NCBI GenBank assembly: GCA_013414765.1
Contig: CP058708.1
Location: forward strand, 1,483,553 to 1,547,552
Length of the DNA stretch: 64,000 nt
From: Candidatus Accumulibacter cognatus
GTDB lineage: Bacteria; Pseudomonadota; Gammaproteobacteria; Burkholderiales; Rhodocyclaceae
Direction: 5' to 3'
Below, piece after piece: positions 36,422 through 45,300 of this stretch (positions are counted from its first letter, which is position 1; each line of letters opens with the position of its first letter). Made by a program: the position numbers and the translations under genes. The notes below the pieces were generated by a model that saw only the letters and a list, made by a program, of their open reading frames with translations, did not search any database and was not told where the DNA came from.

Positions 36422-37129
36422 ATGAACCAGCCGAACAAGCTGCAGTCGGGCTTTACCCTCGTAGAGGTTGCCATTGTACTCGTCATCATCGGCCTGCTGC
36501 TTGGTGGAGTGCTGAAAGGACAGGAATTGATCAACAGTGCCAAGGTAAAGAATTTTGTCAATGATTTTCGCACCGTTTCAGCCTTGATCTATGCTTACCA
36601 GGACCGCTTCAGGTCATTCCCGGGCGACCAGAATCAGACGCAACTGGATAATGCTTTTGGAGCCAACGTAGCGAACGCGTGTACCCCGGCTGCTGATGGG
36701 AAATGCAGGCAAAACAACGGACGCGTTGAAGGCGCCTGGGATGCCGGTGGCGCCGATGGCAAGGGGGTTGCCACCGACGAAAGCGTCGTCTTGTGGCAGC
36801 ATGTTCGCTTGGCCAATCTGGCTACCGGCCCCACGGGGTTTGACTCCACTGACTACCGGCCACGCAATGCCGATGGCGGTTTCATCGGTATCGAGAGCAA
36901 CGGCGGAGTGACTGCGCCGTACATCAAAGACATGCGAGGGTCGTTCTTTGTTTGCTCGGCCGGTATCCTCGGCCGCCACGTCAAACAGATCGATACCACC
37001 ATGGACGACGGTAATACCGCCGGCGGATCGGTTCAGGCAGTAGCGAATGGTGCCGCCCGTGGCAGTACGGCCGTCAAAACCATCGACATTCAGGAAGGGA
37101 CCTCGTACACGGTCTGCGCCGCCTTCTGA
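36422..37129 (+). CDS. type IV prepilin, candidate major subunit of the MSHA-like filament
   Basis: A 235-aa prepilin with an 9-residue leader and cleavage site SG^FTLVEVAIVLVIIGLLLGG (Glu5 present), then a globular domain with a probable C-terminal disulfide pair (FVCSAGILG and the final YTVCAAF) and an inner pair (NACTPA, GKCRQ). The ATG at 36422 has a GGAGAAT Shine-Dalgarno. It is transcribed alone from a sigma-54 promoter, away from the main operon, as expected for an abundantly made major pilin such as PilA under PilR. It is somewhat larger than common major pilins. Confidence 0.87.
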   Translation: MNQPNKLQSGFTLVEVAIVLVIIGLLLGGVLKGQELINSAKVKNFVNDFRTVSALIYAYQDRFRSFPGDQNQTQLDNAFGANVANACTPAADGKCRQNNGRVEGAWDAGGADGKGVATDESVVLWQHVRLANLATGPTGFDSTDYRPRNADGGFIGIESNGGVTAPYIKDMRGSFFVCSAGILGRHVKQIDTTMDDGNTAGGSVQAVANGAARGSTAVKTIDIQEGTSYTVCAAF

Positions 37130-37207
37130 GCAGGGGCCGTCTCCTCGTCCACCAAATTTAGAAGAACAGCCGGCTGCTAGCGGGCTCCCTCCTCCCTTCC
37201 TGCAGCA

Positions 37208-37228
37208 AGCCAAGATCAATGCTTGGCT
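37208..37228 (+). terminator. hairpin downstream of the prepilin gene
   Basis: AGCCAAG and CTTGGCT form a 7-bp stem with a 7-nt loop about 80 nt after the prepilin stop. Only a weak pyrimidine stretch follows, so termination is uncertain. Confidence 0.3.
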
Positions 37229-37349
37229 GTGTCTCCATCTTTCACGCCATTGTCGGTCGGCAGGATGCCGAGAGTCCAGGGTTGCCGGCGCGGGATGAGT
37301 GCTTAGGGGGCTTCTGCTATACTTGCGCCATGATCAACGCTGCCTTCTC

Positions 37350-38333
37350 ATGAGCCCAATACTGCCTTCTCCGAAAGCACTCGACCTGGCCCGCCAAGTC
37401 CTGCGTATAGAAGCTGATGCCGTACTCGCACTGGTCGGCCGCCTTGACGGCGGCTTCATGCAAGCGCTGCGGCTGATTCTCAATTGCCATGGTCGCGTAA
37501 TTGTCAGCGGCATGGGCAAGTCCGGTCATGTCGGACGCAAGATCGCTTCGACCCTGGCCAGTACCGGGACGCCCGCCTTTTTTGTTCATCCGGCCGAGGC
37601 CAGCCATGGCGACCTCGGAATGATTACCCGCGACGACGTACTGATTGCGCTTTCCAATTCTGGAGAGAGCGCCGAGTTGCTGACCATCGTGCCGAGCATC
37701 AAGCGCCAGGGTGCCAAGCTGATCAGCATGACCGGCAATGCGCAGTCTTCGCTGGCGATTGAGGCCGATGTGCACCTGGATGCCGCAGTTGCGCAGGAAG
37801 CCTGCCCACTCAATCTCGCGCCAACCGCCAGTACCACCGCGGCGCTCGCACTCGGCGACGCGCTAGCGGTAGCCCTGCTTGATTCTCGCGGTTTTGGTCC
37901 GGAAGATTTTGCCCGTTCGCATCCAGGCGGCTCGCTTGGGCGTCGGCTACTAACGCATGTACGCGATGTGATGCGCGTTGGGTCGGCCATTCCAGCCGTC
38001 CTTGCAGATACCAGCCTATCCGATGCTATTCGCGAGATGTCGCGCGGAGGCATCGGCATGACCACCGTGCTGGCTCCTGATCGACGGGTGATCGGTATCT
38101 TCACCGATGGCGACTTGCGGCGTGCTTTCGCCACTCAGCAGGATCTGCGCACCCTGTCGATAGGCGACATCATGTCGCCAGAGCCGCGTACGATCGCTCC
38201 CGACCGGCTCGCGGTGGAAGCTGTCGAGATGATGGAGCAACACAAGATCAACCAGTTGCCGGTAGTCGACGGTATGGGTATTCTCGCAGGCGCACTCAAT
38301 ATGCACGACCTTTTCAAGGCCAAGGTGATTTGA
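37350..38333 (+). CDS. kdsD: arabinose-5-phosphate isomerase (KdsD/KpsF/GutQ family)
   Basis: Interconverts ribulose-5-phosphate and arabinose-5-phosphate, the first step to Kdo for LPS. The 327 aa hold an N-terminal SIS domain (VSGMGKSGHVGRKIASTLAS, IALSNSGESAELL, NLAPTASTTAALALGDA) and two C-terminal CBS domains (from about 210, ending INQLPVVDGMG). The ATG at 37350 is chosen over an upstream frame lacking conserved residues. Its stop overlaps the kdsC start, and the order kdsD-kdsC-lptC-lptA is the conserved LPS-assembly operon. Confidence 0.96.
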   Translation: MSPILPSPKALDLARQVLRIEADAVLALVGRLDGGFMQALRLILNCHGRVIVSGMGKSGHVGRKIASTLASTGTPAFFVHPAEASHGDLGMITRDDVLIALSNSGESAELLTIVPSIKRQGAKLISMTGNAQSSLAIEADVHLDAAVAQEACPLNLAPTASTTAALALGDALAVALLDSRGFGPEDFARSHPGGSLGRRLLTHVRDVMRVGSAIPAVLADTSLSDAIREMSRGGIGMTTVLAPDRRVIGIFTDGDLRRAFATQQDLRTLSIGDIMSPEPRTIAPDRLAVEAVEMMEQHKINQLPVVDGMGILAGALNMHDLFKAKVI

Positions 38334-38884
38334 TGTCGGACGCCCCCGACGGCAACGCCAGGGCGCGCGCGCGACGGCTCAAACTGATGGCTTTTGACGT
38401 CGACGGGGTGCTCAGCGACGGCTCGTTGTTCTACAGCGACGCCGGCATCGAGATCAAGGCGTTCAACACGCTCGACGGGCTTGGCCTGAAAATGCTCCAG
38501 CAGGCTGGAATCACGGTCGCCATCATCACTGGCCGGCATGCCCGCTGCGTAGAGCTGCGGGCGCAGGACCTGGGTATCCAGCACCTCTATCAGGCGGTCG
38601 ACAACAAGCTTGAAACCATGCGTTTGCTACTTGCCGAACTCGGTCTCGGTACTGATGATGCGGGTTACATGGGCGATGATGTACTCGACCTGCCGGTGAT
38701 GACAGCCTGTGCCTTCTCTGCCACACCGGGTGATGGACATGCGCTGGTACAGCGCTATGCTGCGCTCACCACAGGACGTCACGGTGGTCACGGTGCGGTA
38801 CGCGAAGTCTGTGAGTTTATTCTTGATGCACAAGGCAAACTGGCAGCCGCGCTGGCACCGTATCTGACGATGGCCAGCCGATGA
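38333..38884 (+). CDS. kdsC: 3-deoxy-D-manno-octulosonate 8-phosphate phosphatase
   Basis: HAD-superfamily phosphatase that releases Kdo from Kdo-8-phosphate. The 183-aa protein has the nucleophile motif MAFDVDGVLSDGSLFY (first Asp about residue 20), motif II ITGRHA, and the C-terminal GYMGDDVLDLPVM. The ATG at 38333 overlaps the kdsD stop. Tight coupling on both sides supports co-expression with the Lpt genes. Confidence 0.97.
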   Translation: MSDAPDGNARARARRLKLMAFDVDGVLSDGSLFYSDAGIEIKAFNTLDGLGLKMLQQAGITVAIITGRHARCVELRAQDLGIQHLYQAVDNKLETMRLLLAELGLGTDDAGYMGDDVLDLPVMTACAFSATPGDGHALVQRYAALTTGRHGGHGAVREVCEFILDAQGKLAAALAPYLTMASR

Positions 38885-39474
38885 AAAAGTGGAGTAGCGC
38901 GCTGCTACCGCTGAGTATTTTGCTCGTTCTGGTCGTCCTGACCGCTTGGCTGCGCTACGTCACCGAATTCCCTGAAGTACGCAATGACGGCAGGAATCGT
39001 CACGATCCAGACTACATCATCAGCGGTGTGCTAGGGCGTAAGCTCGATGCCTCGGGAAACCTGCTATACACCCTGAGCGCAGACGAGATTCGTCATTACC
39101 CCGACGATGATACGACCGACCTGCTCAAGCCGACACTGATCTACCTGGACCCCAAGCAACCGCCGGTCACCATCAGATCAGGGCATGGACATTCGAACTC
39201 ACAAGCCCAGCGCATCGAGCTTTGGGACCAGGTGGAGATATACCGTGCTGCGACTGCCAAAGAAGGGCAACTGGTGGCCACGATGTCCGAGCTGACGGTG
39301 CTGACCGAAGAGGAACGGGCTTTCACCAAGAGCCGGGTACTGATCACTCAGACCAACTCCTGGGTACAGGGTGTCGGCATGCAAGTTAACAACCAGTTGC
39401 GGACTTACCTGCTGGAATCTGATGTGACTGGACAAATCGAGAGCCATTTTTCCAGAAAGAAAGCTCAGAGATGA
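38881..39474 (+). CDS. lptC: LptC, LPS export bitopic inner-membrane protein
   Basis: A 197-aa protein with a single N-terminal TM helix (about residues 7-25) and a periplasmic beta-jellyroll domain (DYIISGVLGRKLDASGNLLYTL, LWDQVEIYRAA). LptC accepts LPS from LptB2FG and hands it to LptA. It overlaps kdsC by 4 nt and lptA by 4 nt. Confidence 0.93.
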   Translation: MKKWSSALLPLSILLVLVVLTAWLRYVTEFPEVRNDGRNRHDPDYIISGVLGRKLDASGNLLYTLSADEIRHYPDDDTTDLLKPTLIYLDPKQPPVTIRSGHGHSNSQAQRIELWDQVEIYRAATAKEGQLVATMSELTVLTEEERAFTKSRVLITQTNSWVQGVGMQVNNQLRTYLLESDVTGQIESHFSRKKAQR

Positions 39475-40088
39475 AGAAAATCCATTGCTGTGCCTGCGCC
39501 GCCAGCTTCCTGCTGCTCGCACTTTCACTACCGGCGCAAGCCGAGCGTGCGGATCGCGACAAGCCTATTCATCTTGAAGGAGATCGCCTGAGCATCGATG
39601 ACATCAAGAACGTCAAGATTCTCGAAGGTAATGCGGTCCTGATTCAGGGCAGCATGGAACTTCGTACCAGTCGCCTGGTGGTTACCCAGGACGCCGATGG
39701 TTTCCAGAAGGCCGTTGCCACCGGTGGTGCCAACGGCCTTGCGCATTTCAGGCAGAAGCGGGAGGGCGTCGACGAATTTACTGAGGGAGAAGCCGAGCGC
39801 ATCGAACACGACGCACGCAACGAGATCACGCAGTTTTTTGTTCGTGCCTGGATCCGCAACGGCCTTGACGAGGTCAAGGGCGCGTACGTTTCCTATGATG
39901 CGTTGAACGAAAAATTCCTGGTCACCACGGCTGGTGGCAACAACAAGAGCGCCACCGGTGCAGGACAGGCACGCGTGCGCGCGATCATCCAACCAAAGGC
40001 CAAGAACGCGGATCCCGCGCCTGCTGACAAGAAAAGTGCCCCCCTGACCCTCAAGCCCGCAGCAGGAATCAACCCCAGATCCGACTGA
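39471..40088 (+). CDS. lptA: LptA, periplasmic LPS-transport bridge protein
   Basis: A 205-aa protein with a signal peptide (about 1-24, ending LPAQA) and an OstA-like beta domain (ADRDKPIHLEGDRLSIDD, EGNAVLIQGSMELRTSRLVV). It forms the periplasmic bridge for LPS. The C-terminal 40 residues are a Lys/Ala/Pro-rich tail, longer than in the E. coli protein. The usual next genes lptB-rpoN-hpf do not follow; a phasin promoter and gene do. Confidence 0.93.
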   Translation: MKKIHCCACAASFLLLALSLPAQAERADRDKPIHLEGDRLSIDDIKNVKILEGNAVLIQGSMELRTSRLVVTQDADGFQKAVATGGANGLAHFRQKREGVDEFTEGEAERIEHDARNEITQFFVRAWIRNGLDEVKGAYVSYDALNEKFLVTTAGGNNKSATGAGQARVRAIIQPKAKNADPAPADKKSAPLTLKPAAGINPRSD

Positions 40089-40200
40089 ATCGGCTGGTAC
40101 CGGCGCCGCCGACAAATCATGACATGCATGACTGAAGAGGGAACTTGGTGATCGGGAAGCCGATAAAATGATGGCTGCTTGATGCGGCGCAACAAAGTGC

Positions 40201-40228
40201 TTGACAGGGTTCATCGAAAGTCTATAAT
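40201..40228 (+). promoter_or_regulatory. near-consensus sigma-70 promoter of the phasin genes
   Basis: TTGACA (40201-40206) and TATAAT (40223-40228) are both perfect, with 16-bp spacing. The leader to the first phasin ATG is about 108 nt. This is the strongest housekeeping promoter visible in the window and predicts very high basal transcription. Confidence 0.85.
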
Positions 40229-40342
40229 ACGACGCATGGTGCAGTGCAGCAAAAGAATCGCGAAGCCAAATGGTGCCGCGATCGGCGAGTTAACCATTGC
40301 ACATGTTGTGTTGTACCCACGCTTTTATTGAGGAGATTAACC

Positions 40343-40894
40343 ATGTTTAACACCCCAGAACAATTTGCCGCCGCCAACAAAGCCTCCGTTGATGCGATGC
40401 TGACCCTTGCCAACACCGCGCTAGCCAGTGCCGAACGGATTGCTGCTCTCAACCTGAATACCGCCCGCTCGATGCTCGAGGATGGCGTTGCCAATGCCAA
40501 GGCGATGCTGGGTGCCAAAGACCCGCAAGAGTTATTCTCGCTGCAGAGTTCGCTGGCACAACCCGGTCTTGAGAAGGCTGTGGCCTATTCCCGCAGTGTC
40601 TATGAAATCTCGGCGCAATCGAAGGAAGAGATCTCGAAGCTTCTCGAAGCACAATTCAGTGACTTCCAGAAACAGGTCGTCGGTCTGCTCGAGAAGGCCA
40701 CCAAGAATGCACCCGCTGGCTCTGATGTCGCGGTTAACGCCGTCAAGTCGGCAATCGCCGCCGCAACCTCCGCTTTTGACAGCATGAACAAGGCTGCCAA
40801 GCAGGTTGCGGATATTGCAGAAACGAACGTTGCCGCAGCAACCAACGCCACCGTCAAGGCGGTGGGCACCGCTGCCGCAGCAGCCAAGAAATAA
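40343..40894 (+). CDS. phaP: phasin (polyhydroxyalkanoate granule-associated protein)
   Basis: A 183-aa phasin that coats intracellular polyhydroxyalkanoate granules and limits their size. It begins MFNTPEQFAAANKASVDAML with the Phasin_2 pattern (ALNLNTARSMLEDGVANAKAML, KDPQELFSLQSSLAQPGLEK), is helical throughout and ends in an Ala/Lys-rich tail. A GAGGAG ribosome site lies 7 nt before the ATG. A paralogue follows 54 nt downstream. Confidence 0.95.
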   Translation: MFNTPEQFAAANKASVDAMLTLANTALASAERIAALNLNTARSMLEDGVANAKAMLGAKDPQELFSLQSSLAQPGLEKAVAYSRSVYEISAQSKEEISKLLEAQFSDFQKQVVGLLEKATKNAPAGSDVAVNAVKSAIAAATSAFDSMNKAAKQVADIAETNVAAATNATVKAVGTAAAAAKK

Positions 40895-40948
40895 GCCTGT
40901 TTTTAGAATCCGGCACACGCCTTTCCATTGCCATTCACGGAGGACTCC

Positions 40949-41497
40949 ATGAGCACCATCGACCTAGAACAACTCGCCGAGAGCCAGAAAGCCAACGCCC
41001 AAGTCATGATGACCCTGGTCCGCACGGCCTTCCACGGTCTCGAACAATTGTCAGCACTCAACCTCGCCGCTAGCCGCGAGCTGTTCAACAGCACTGCCAG
41101 TGGCGCACAACAACTGCTGGGCGTCAAGGATCCAAAAGATCTGGGCAACATCGCCGGTTCTCTGGCTCGCCCCAATGTCGATAAGCTGATGGAATACTCC
41201 CGCAGCCTTTACGATCTGGCAGCCAACATGCAACGCGAAATCACTTCGGTGATGGAAGATCAGTACAGTAGCATGCGGCACAACGCTTCCGGCCTGATCG
41301 AAAAGGTCGGTGTTGCCAACCCGATCTCGAGCGATGTCTTCGGAGCAGCAATGAAGCAGATGATGACGGCTTCGAGTACGGCATTTGAAAACATCTCGCA
41401 GATGGCCAAGCAGATGACCGACATCGTCGACACCAATGTCAAGGCGGTTACCAACGCCACCGCTCAGGCTGCTGCCGCCCTGACCCCGAAGAAGTAA
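40949..41497 (+). CDS. second phasin paralogue
   Basis: A 182-aa phasin paralogue of the preceding gene: LEQLSALNLAASRELFNSTA, GVKDPKDLGNIAGSLARPNVDKLMEYSRSLYDLA-like segments and an Ala-Lys tail are shared in order. The ATG at 40949 has GGAGGA 6 nt upstream; an in-frame ATG at 40928 is less likely. It is co-transcribed with phaP, and an intrinsic terminator follows 30 nt after the stop. The clear divergence between the two copies suggests an old duplication with possible specialisation. Confidence 0.93.
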   Translation: MSTIDLEQLAESQKANAQVMMTLVRTAFHGLEQLSALNLAASRELFNSTASGAQQLLGVKDPKDLGNIAGSLARPNVDKLMEYSRSLYDLAANMQREITSVMEDQYSSMRHNASGLIEKVGVANPISSDVFGAAMKQMMTASSTAFENISQMAKQMTDIVDTNVKAVTNATAQAAAALTPKK

Positions 41498-41526
41498 TCC
41501 GCTTGCTTCCTGGCGCCTGACTTGCG

Positions 41527-41555
41527 AAAACCCCGGCTATGGTCGGGGTTTGTTC
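41527..41555 (+). terminator. intrinsic terminator after the phasin operon
   Basis: AAACCCCG and CGGGGTTT form an 8-bp stem with an 8-nt loop, followed by TGTTCGTTT. As the molybdopterin-domain gene ends at 41566 on the other strand, it may act for both directions. Confidence 0.8.
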
Positions 41556-41565
41556 GTTTACGAGA

Positions 41566-42321
41566 TCAGGCCCGCCATTGCCAACGGATGCCCCGCCTCT
41601 CTACCTCTTGCCGTATCGACTCCATGGCTGCGTCAACGAGTGGCGGCTCTCCTTCGACCCCGAGTTCAAGATAACGCCGCTGCCCCTCGTCGGACATTGA
41701 CGGCAGGCTGTACAGCCGCAAGGCAGGAAAGTCCGCGACGATGCGCTCCATCAGATCGAGGAGCGCACTCTCATAGGCATTCACGCCAGTGAGCAAGAAA
41801 GCCTTGTCCACGCAAGCCTGTGGGGCGAACAAATGCGCGTAGAAAGTATCGAGCACCCATTCGGCCATCGGATGCGCCATTTGCGGAAAGCCCGGCAGGA
41901 AGTGATGATCGCGTACGCGAAATCCTGGAATACGGTTGAACGGGTTCGGAATGATCTCTACCCCGCGCGGGAAGGTACCCAGCAGCAAGCGAACGTCGGT
42001 GATCTCGGCGCCAAAACGAGCGCGGATTTCGTGCTCAGCATCGGGATGCAGGACCAGGTCGACGGAGAGCGCCGCCGCCGCTGCTTGCCGGGTATGGTCG
42101 TCTGGCGTGTTGCCGATGCCGCCGAAACAAAAGACCACGTCCCCGGCAGCCAGGCTGCGCTGCAGCGTCGCCGTGATGCATGCGCGTTCGTCGCCCAGAT
42201 ATTCGGCCCACGCCAGGCGCAAACCACGTACCGACAGCAGTTCGGCAATTTTCGAAAAGTGCCGGTCAACGCGTTTTCCCGACAGGATCTCGTCACCGAT
42301 GATGATTGCCCCGAAACGCAT
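41566..42321 (-). CDS. CinA/MoaB-like molybdopterin-binding-domain protein
   Basis: A 251-aa protein made of the MoCF-biosynthesis domain seen at the N-terminus of CinA: GAIIIGDEILSGKRVD at the start, then CFGGIGNTPDDHTRQAAA with the GGxG(N/T)xxD nucleotide/pterin-binding loop. It lacks the C-terminal CinA nicotinamide-nucleotide amidase domain. Members are annotated as 'competence/damage-inducible protein A'-like, though function in competence is doubtful. It lies 18 nt after hrpA on the same strand. Confidence 0.85.
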   Translation of the reverse strand: MRFGAIIIGDEILSGKRVDRHFSKIAELLSVRGLRLAWAEYLGDERACITATLQRSLAAGDVVFCFGGIGNTPDDHTRQAAAAALSVDLVLHPDAEHEIRARFGAEITDVRLLLGTFPRGVEIIPNPFNRIPGFRVRDHHFLPGFPQMAHPMAEWVLDTFYAHLFAPQACVDKAFLLTGVNAYESALLDLMERIVADFPALRLYSLPSMSDEGQRRYLELGVEGEPPLVDAAMESIRQEVERRGIRWQWRA

Positions 42322-42339
42322 GCTTACTCCTTCAATAGT

Positions 42340-45300
42340 TCAAAGGCCTTCCCACATCTTCTGCAAGCGCTTGCTCGATACCGGTACCGGCGTGCGCAGT
42401 TCCTGCGCGAATAACTGCACGCGCAATTCTTCGAGCAACCAGCGGAACTGTTCGAGCCGCGCATCGGTCACTCCCTGCTTGGCCAGCACACTGGCACGGC
42501 GCTCGTAATTTGTCCAGAGCAGTGCGAACTCAGCCAGCAGGCGTGCATCCCGAATTGCACCTGGAGCGCCGCCCGACTTCAGTTTGTCGAGTCGCAGGGT
42601 GATCGCCTGGAAGTAACGCGGATACTGCTGCAGGCGTTCGAAAGGCGTCTCGGCAATGAAACGCTTGTGGATCAGGCGCTTCAATTGTCCTTCGATATCC
42701 TGCAGCGTACTGGCGAATGCCCTGAACGACGGCAGTTTTTTCTGCAGCGCCTGCCAGTCGCCGAGAATCTTCCCGAGCAGATGGCAGATTTCCTGCGCCA
42801 GCAGCCCAAGCCGCGGCTTGGCTTCGAGGCAACGCGCGTGGAAAGTGGTCGCATCGTTCGGCCATGGATCGAGCAGGCAGGCACGAATGAAGCTCAGATC
42901 GATCAACTGCCGCCGCAACTCATCGAGCGTACCGAGCGCCATGAACTGCAGTGCCATCTGGTTGAGCCCCGGCAGATTTTTCTCAAGGTACTTCTGCTGT
43001 TCGCGGAACTGCAACATGAACAGTCGCAATAGCCCAACCGCATGCGCCTGGCGCGCTTCATCGGGAGAATCGAAGACGCACAGCGAGACACTGTCACCGT
43101 TGTCGACCAATCCAGGGTAACCGAACACCCGTTGTCCACCGCCCACCCCAACTTCCATCCGCTCGGGCAGTTCGCCAAAGGTCCAGTCGCTCATTCCCGA
43201 GTACTCGCCAGGTGTTTCGTGCAGTTCGGAGAACTCCTGCTGCGCTTCACGACCCCACTCTGCGCGCAGGTCGCTGAGGCTGCGGCTCATTCCAAGCTGG
43301 CGCCCGCTTTCGTCGAGCAGGCGGAAATTCAGGGAGAAATGCGCGGGCAAGGCGTCGGGGCGAAATGCATCAGGCGTAATCTCCCAACCACGCGCGTTGA
43401 GTCCTCGCGACTGCAGGATGAAGGCGATCAAGGCGACTATCAGCGGCTTGTCCGAAGGCGACACCTGCGCGACGAACTCGGCCGCGAAGTCGGGTACCGG
43501 CACCAGTTTGGCACGCAAGCGCTGCGGCAACGTCTTCACTAGCTGCACGACCTTTTCCTTGAGCAACCCCGGCACCAGCCACTCGCAGCGCGAGGCCGGA
43601 ATCTGGTTCAGTTGCGCCAGCGGCACGCTCAGCGTCACCCCATCGCGTGCGCTGCCGGGATCGAAGTGGTAAGCCAGCTCATAATCGACTCCGCCGAGCC
43701 GCAGCTGATGCGGAAAGGCCTCGCTGGTCACGCCGGCGGCCTCGTGCCGCATCAGGTCTTCGCGCTGCAGGTATAGAAGACGTGGTGTGGCGCGCTCGGC
43801 GTCGCGTCGCCACTTGTCGAAGCTGGCACCGCTGTAGATGCCCTCGGGGATGATCTGATTGTAAAAGGCAAAGATCAGCTCGTCGTCGACCAGTACGTCG
43901 GGCCGGCGTGACTTGTGCTCGAGTGTCTCGATTTCGAGCATCAACTGCTGGTTGTGCTGATAGAAGGCCCAGCGCCGTTCGAACTCTTCGCCGACCTCGC
44001 CGCCGACCAGCGCCTGGCGGATGAAGAGCTCGCGCGCCGCCTGTGGATTCAACGGCCCGAAGTTCACTCGCCGGCGCGCATCGACGACGATGCCATACAG
44101 GGTGATCCGCTCGAAAGCAATTGCCTGCATCGCCTTCTTCTCCCAGTGTGGGTCGAAGCAGCTGCGCTTGAGCAGGTGTGCGCCGACCTGCTCGAGCCAT
44201 GTGGGGTCGATGCGCGCGACGCAGCGCGCGAAGAGCCTTGTAGTTTCGCTGATCTCGGCGGCGACGATCCATTTGCCGGCCTTCTTCTGCAGCGTCGAGC
44301 CCGGATGGATCAGGAACTTGATGCCGCGCGCGCCGAGATAGTGCGCAGATTCTTCCGACTTGCATCCCAGGTTCCCGAGCAGGCCGGCGAGCATCGCGCG
44401 ATGGATCGCGTCGTAAGTTGCCGGCAACTGATTTTCCTGCCATTGGTGCTCGGCTGCGACGGCTTGCAACTGGCCATGAACTTCGCGCCACTCGCGCATG
44501 CGCAGAGCCGAGAGGAAATGGTCGTGACAGGCCTCGACGAGTTTGCGCTGCGACTTGCGGTGCTCGAATTCGGCCTGATACCAGTCCCAGAGCCTGAGCC
44601 AGGAAAGAAACTCCGATCTCTCGTCGGCGAATTTCCGGTGCGCGGCGTCGGCCGCCCCCTGTCGCTCCTGTGGCCGCTCGCGAGGATCCTGTACGGAAAG
44701 GGCAGCCGCAATCACCAGCACCTCGCGCAGGCAGCCTTCGTCGCGAGCGGCGACGATCATCCGCGCGAGCCGCGGGTCGAGCGGCATCTTCGCGAGTTCC
44801 TGGCCGGTTGCGGTCAGCGCATGCTCGGCACTCACCGCACCGAGTTCGAGCAGCAACTGGTAGCCATCGCTGATCGCCTTGCGCGGCGGCGCCTCGATGA
44901 ACGGGAAATCCTCGATGTTACCGAGGCGCAATGCCTTCATGCGTAGGATCACGCCGGCCAGTGACGAGCGCATGATTTCCGGATCGGCAAATGCTGGCCG
45001 CAGCGCGAAGTCCTGCTCTTGGTAGAGACGGATACACACCCCTGCCGCCACCCGGCCGCAGCGCCCGGCCCGCTGGTTGGCCGAAGCCTGTGCGATTTTT
45101 TCGATCTGCAGTTGCTCGACCTTGTTGCGATACGAATAGCGCTTGACGCGCGCCAGACCCGAATCGACGACGTAGCGAATTCCCGGCACGGTCAGCGAGG
45201 TCTCGGCCACATTGGTCGCCAGCACGATCCGCCGACCGACGTGCGGCTTGAAGATCCGGCTCTGTTCCTCTGCCGAAAGGCGGGCAAACAGTGGCAGGAT

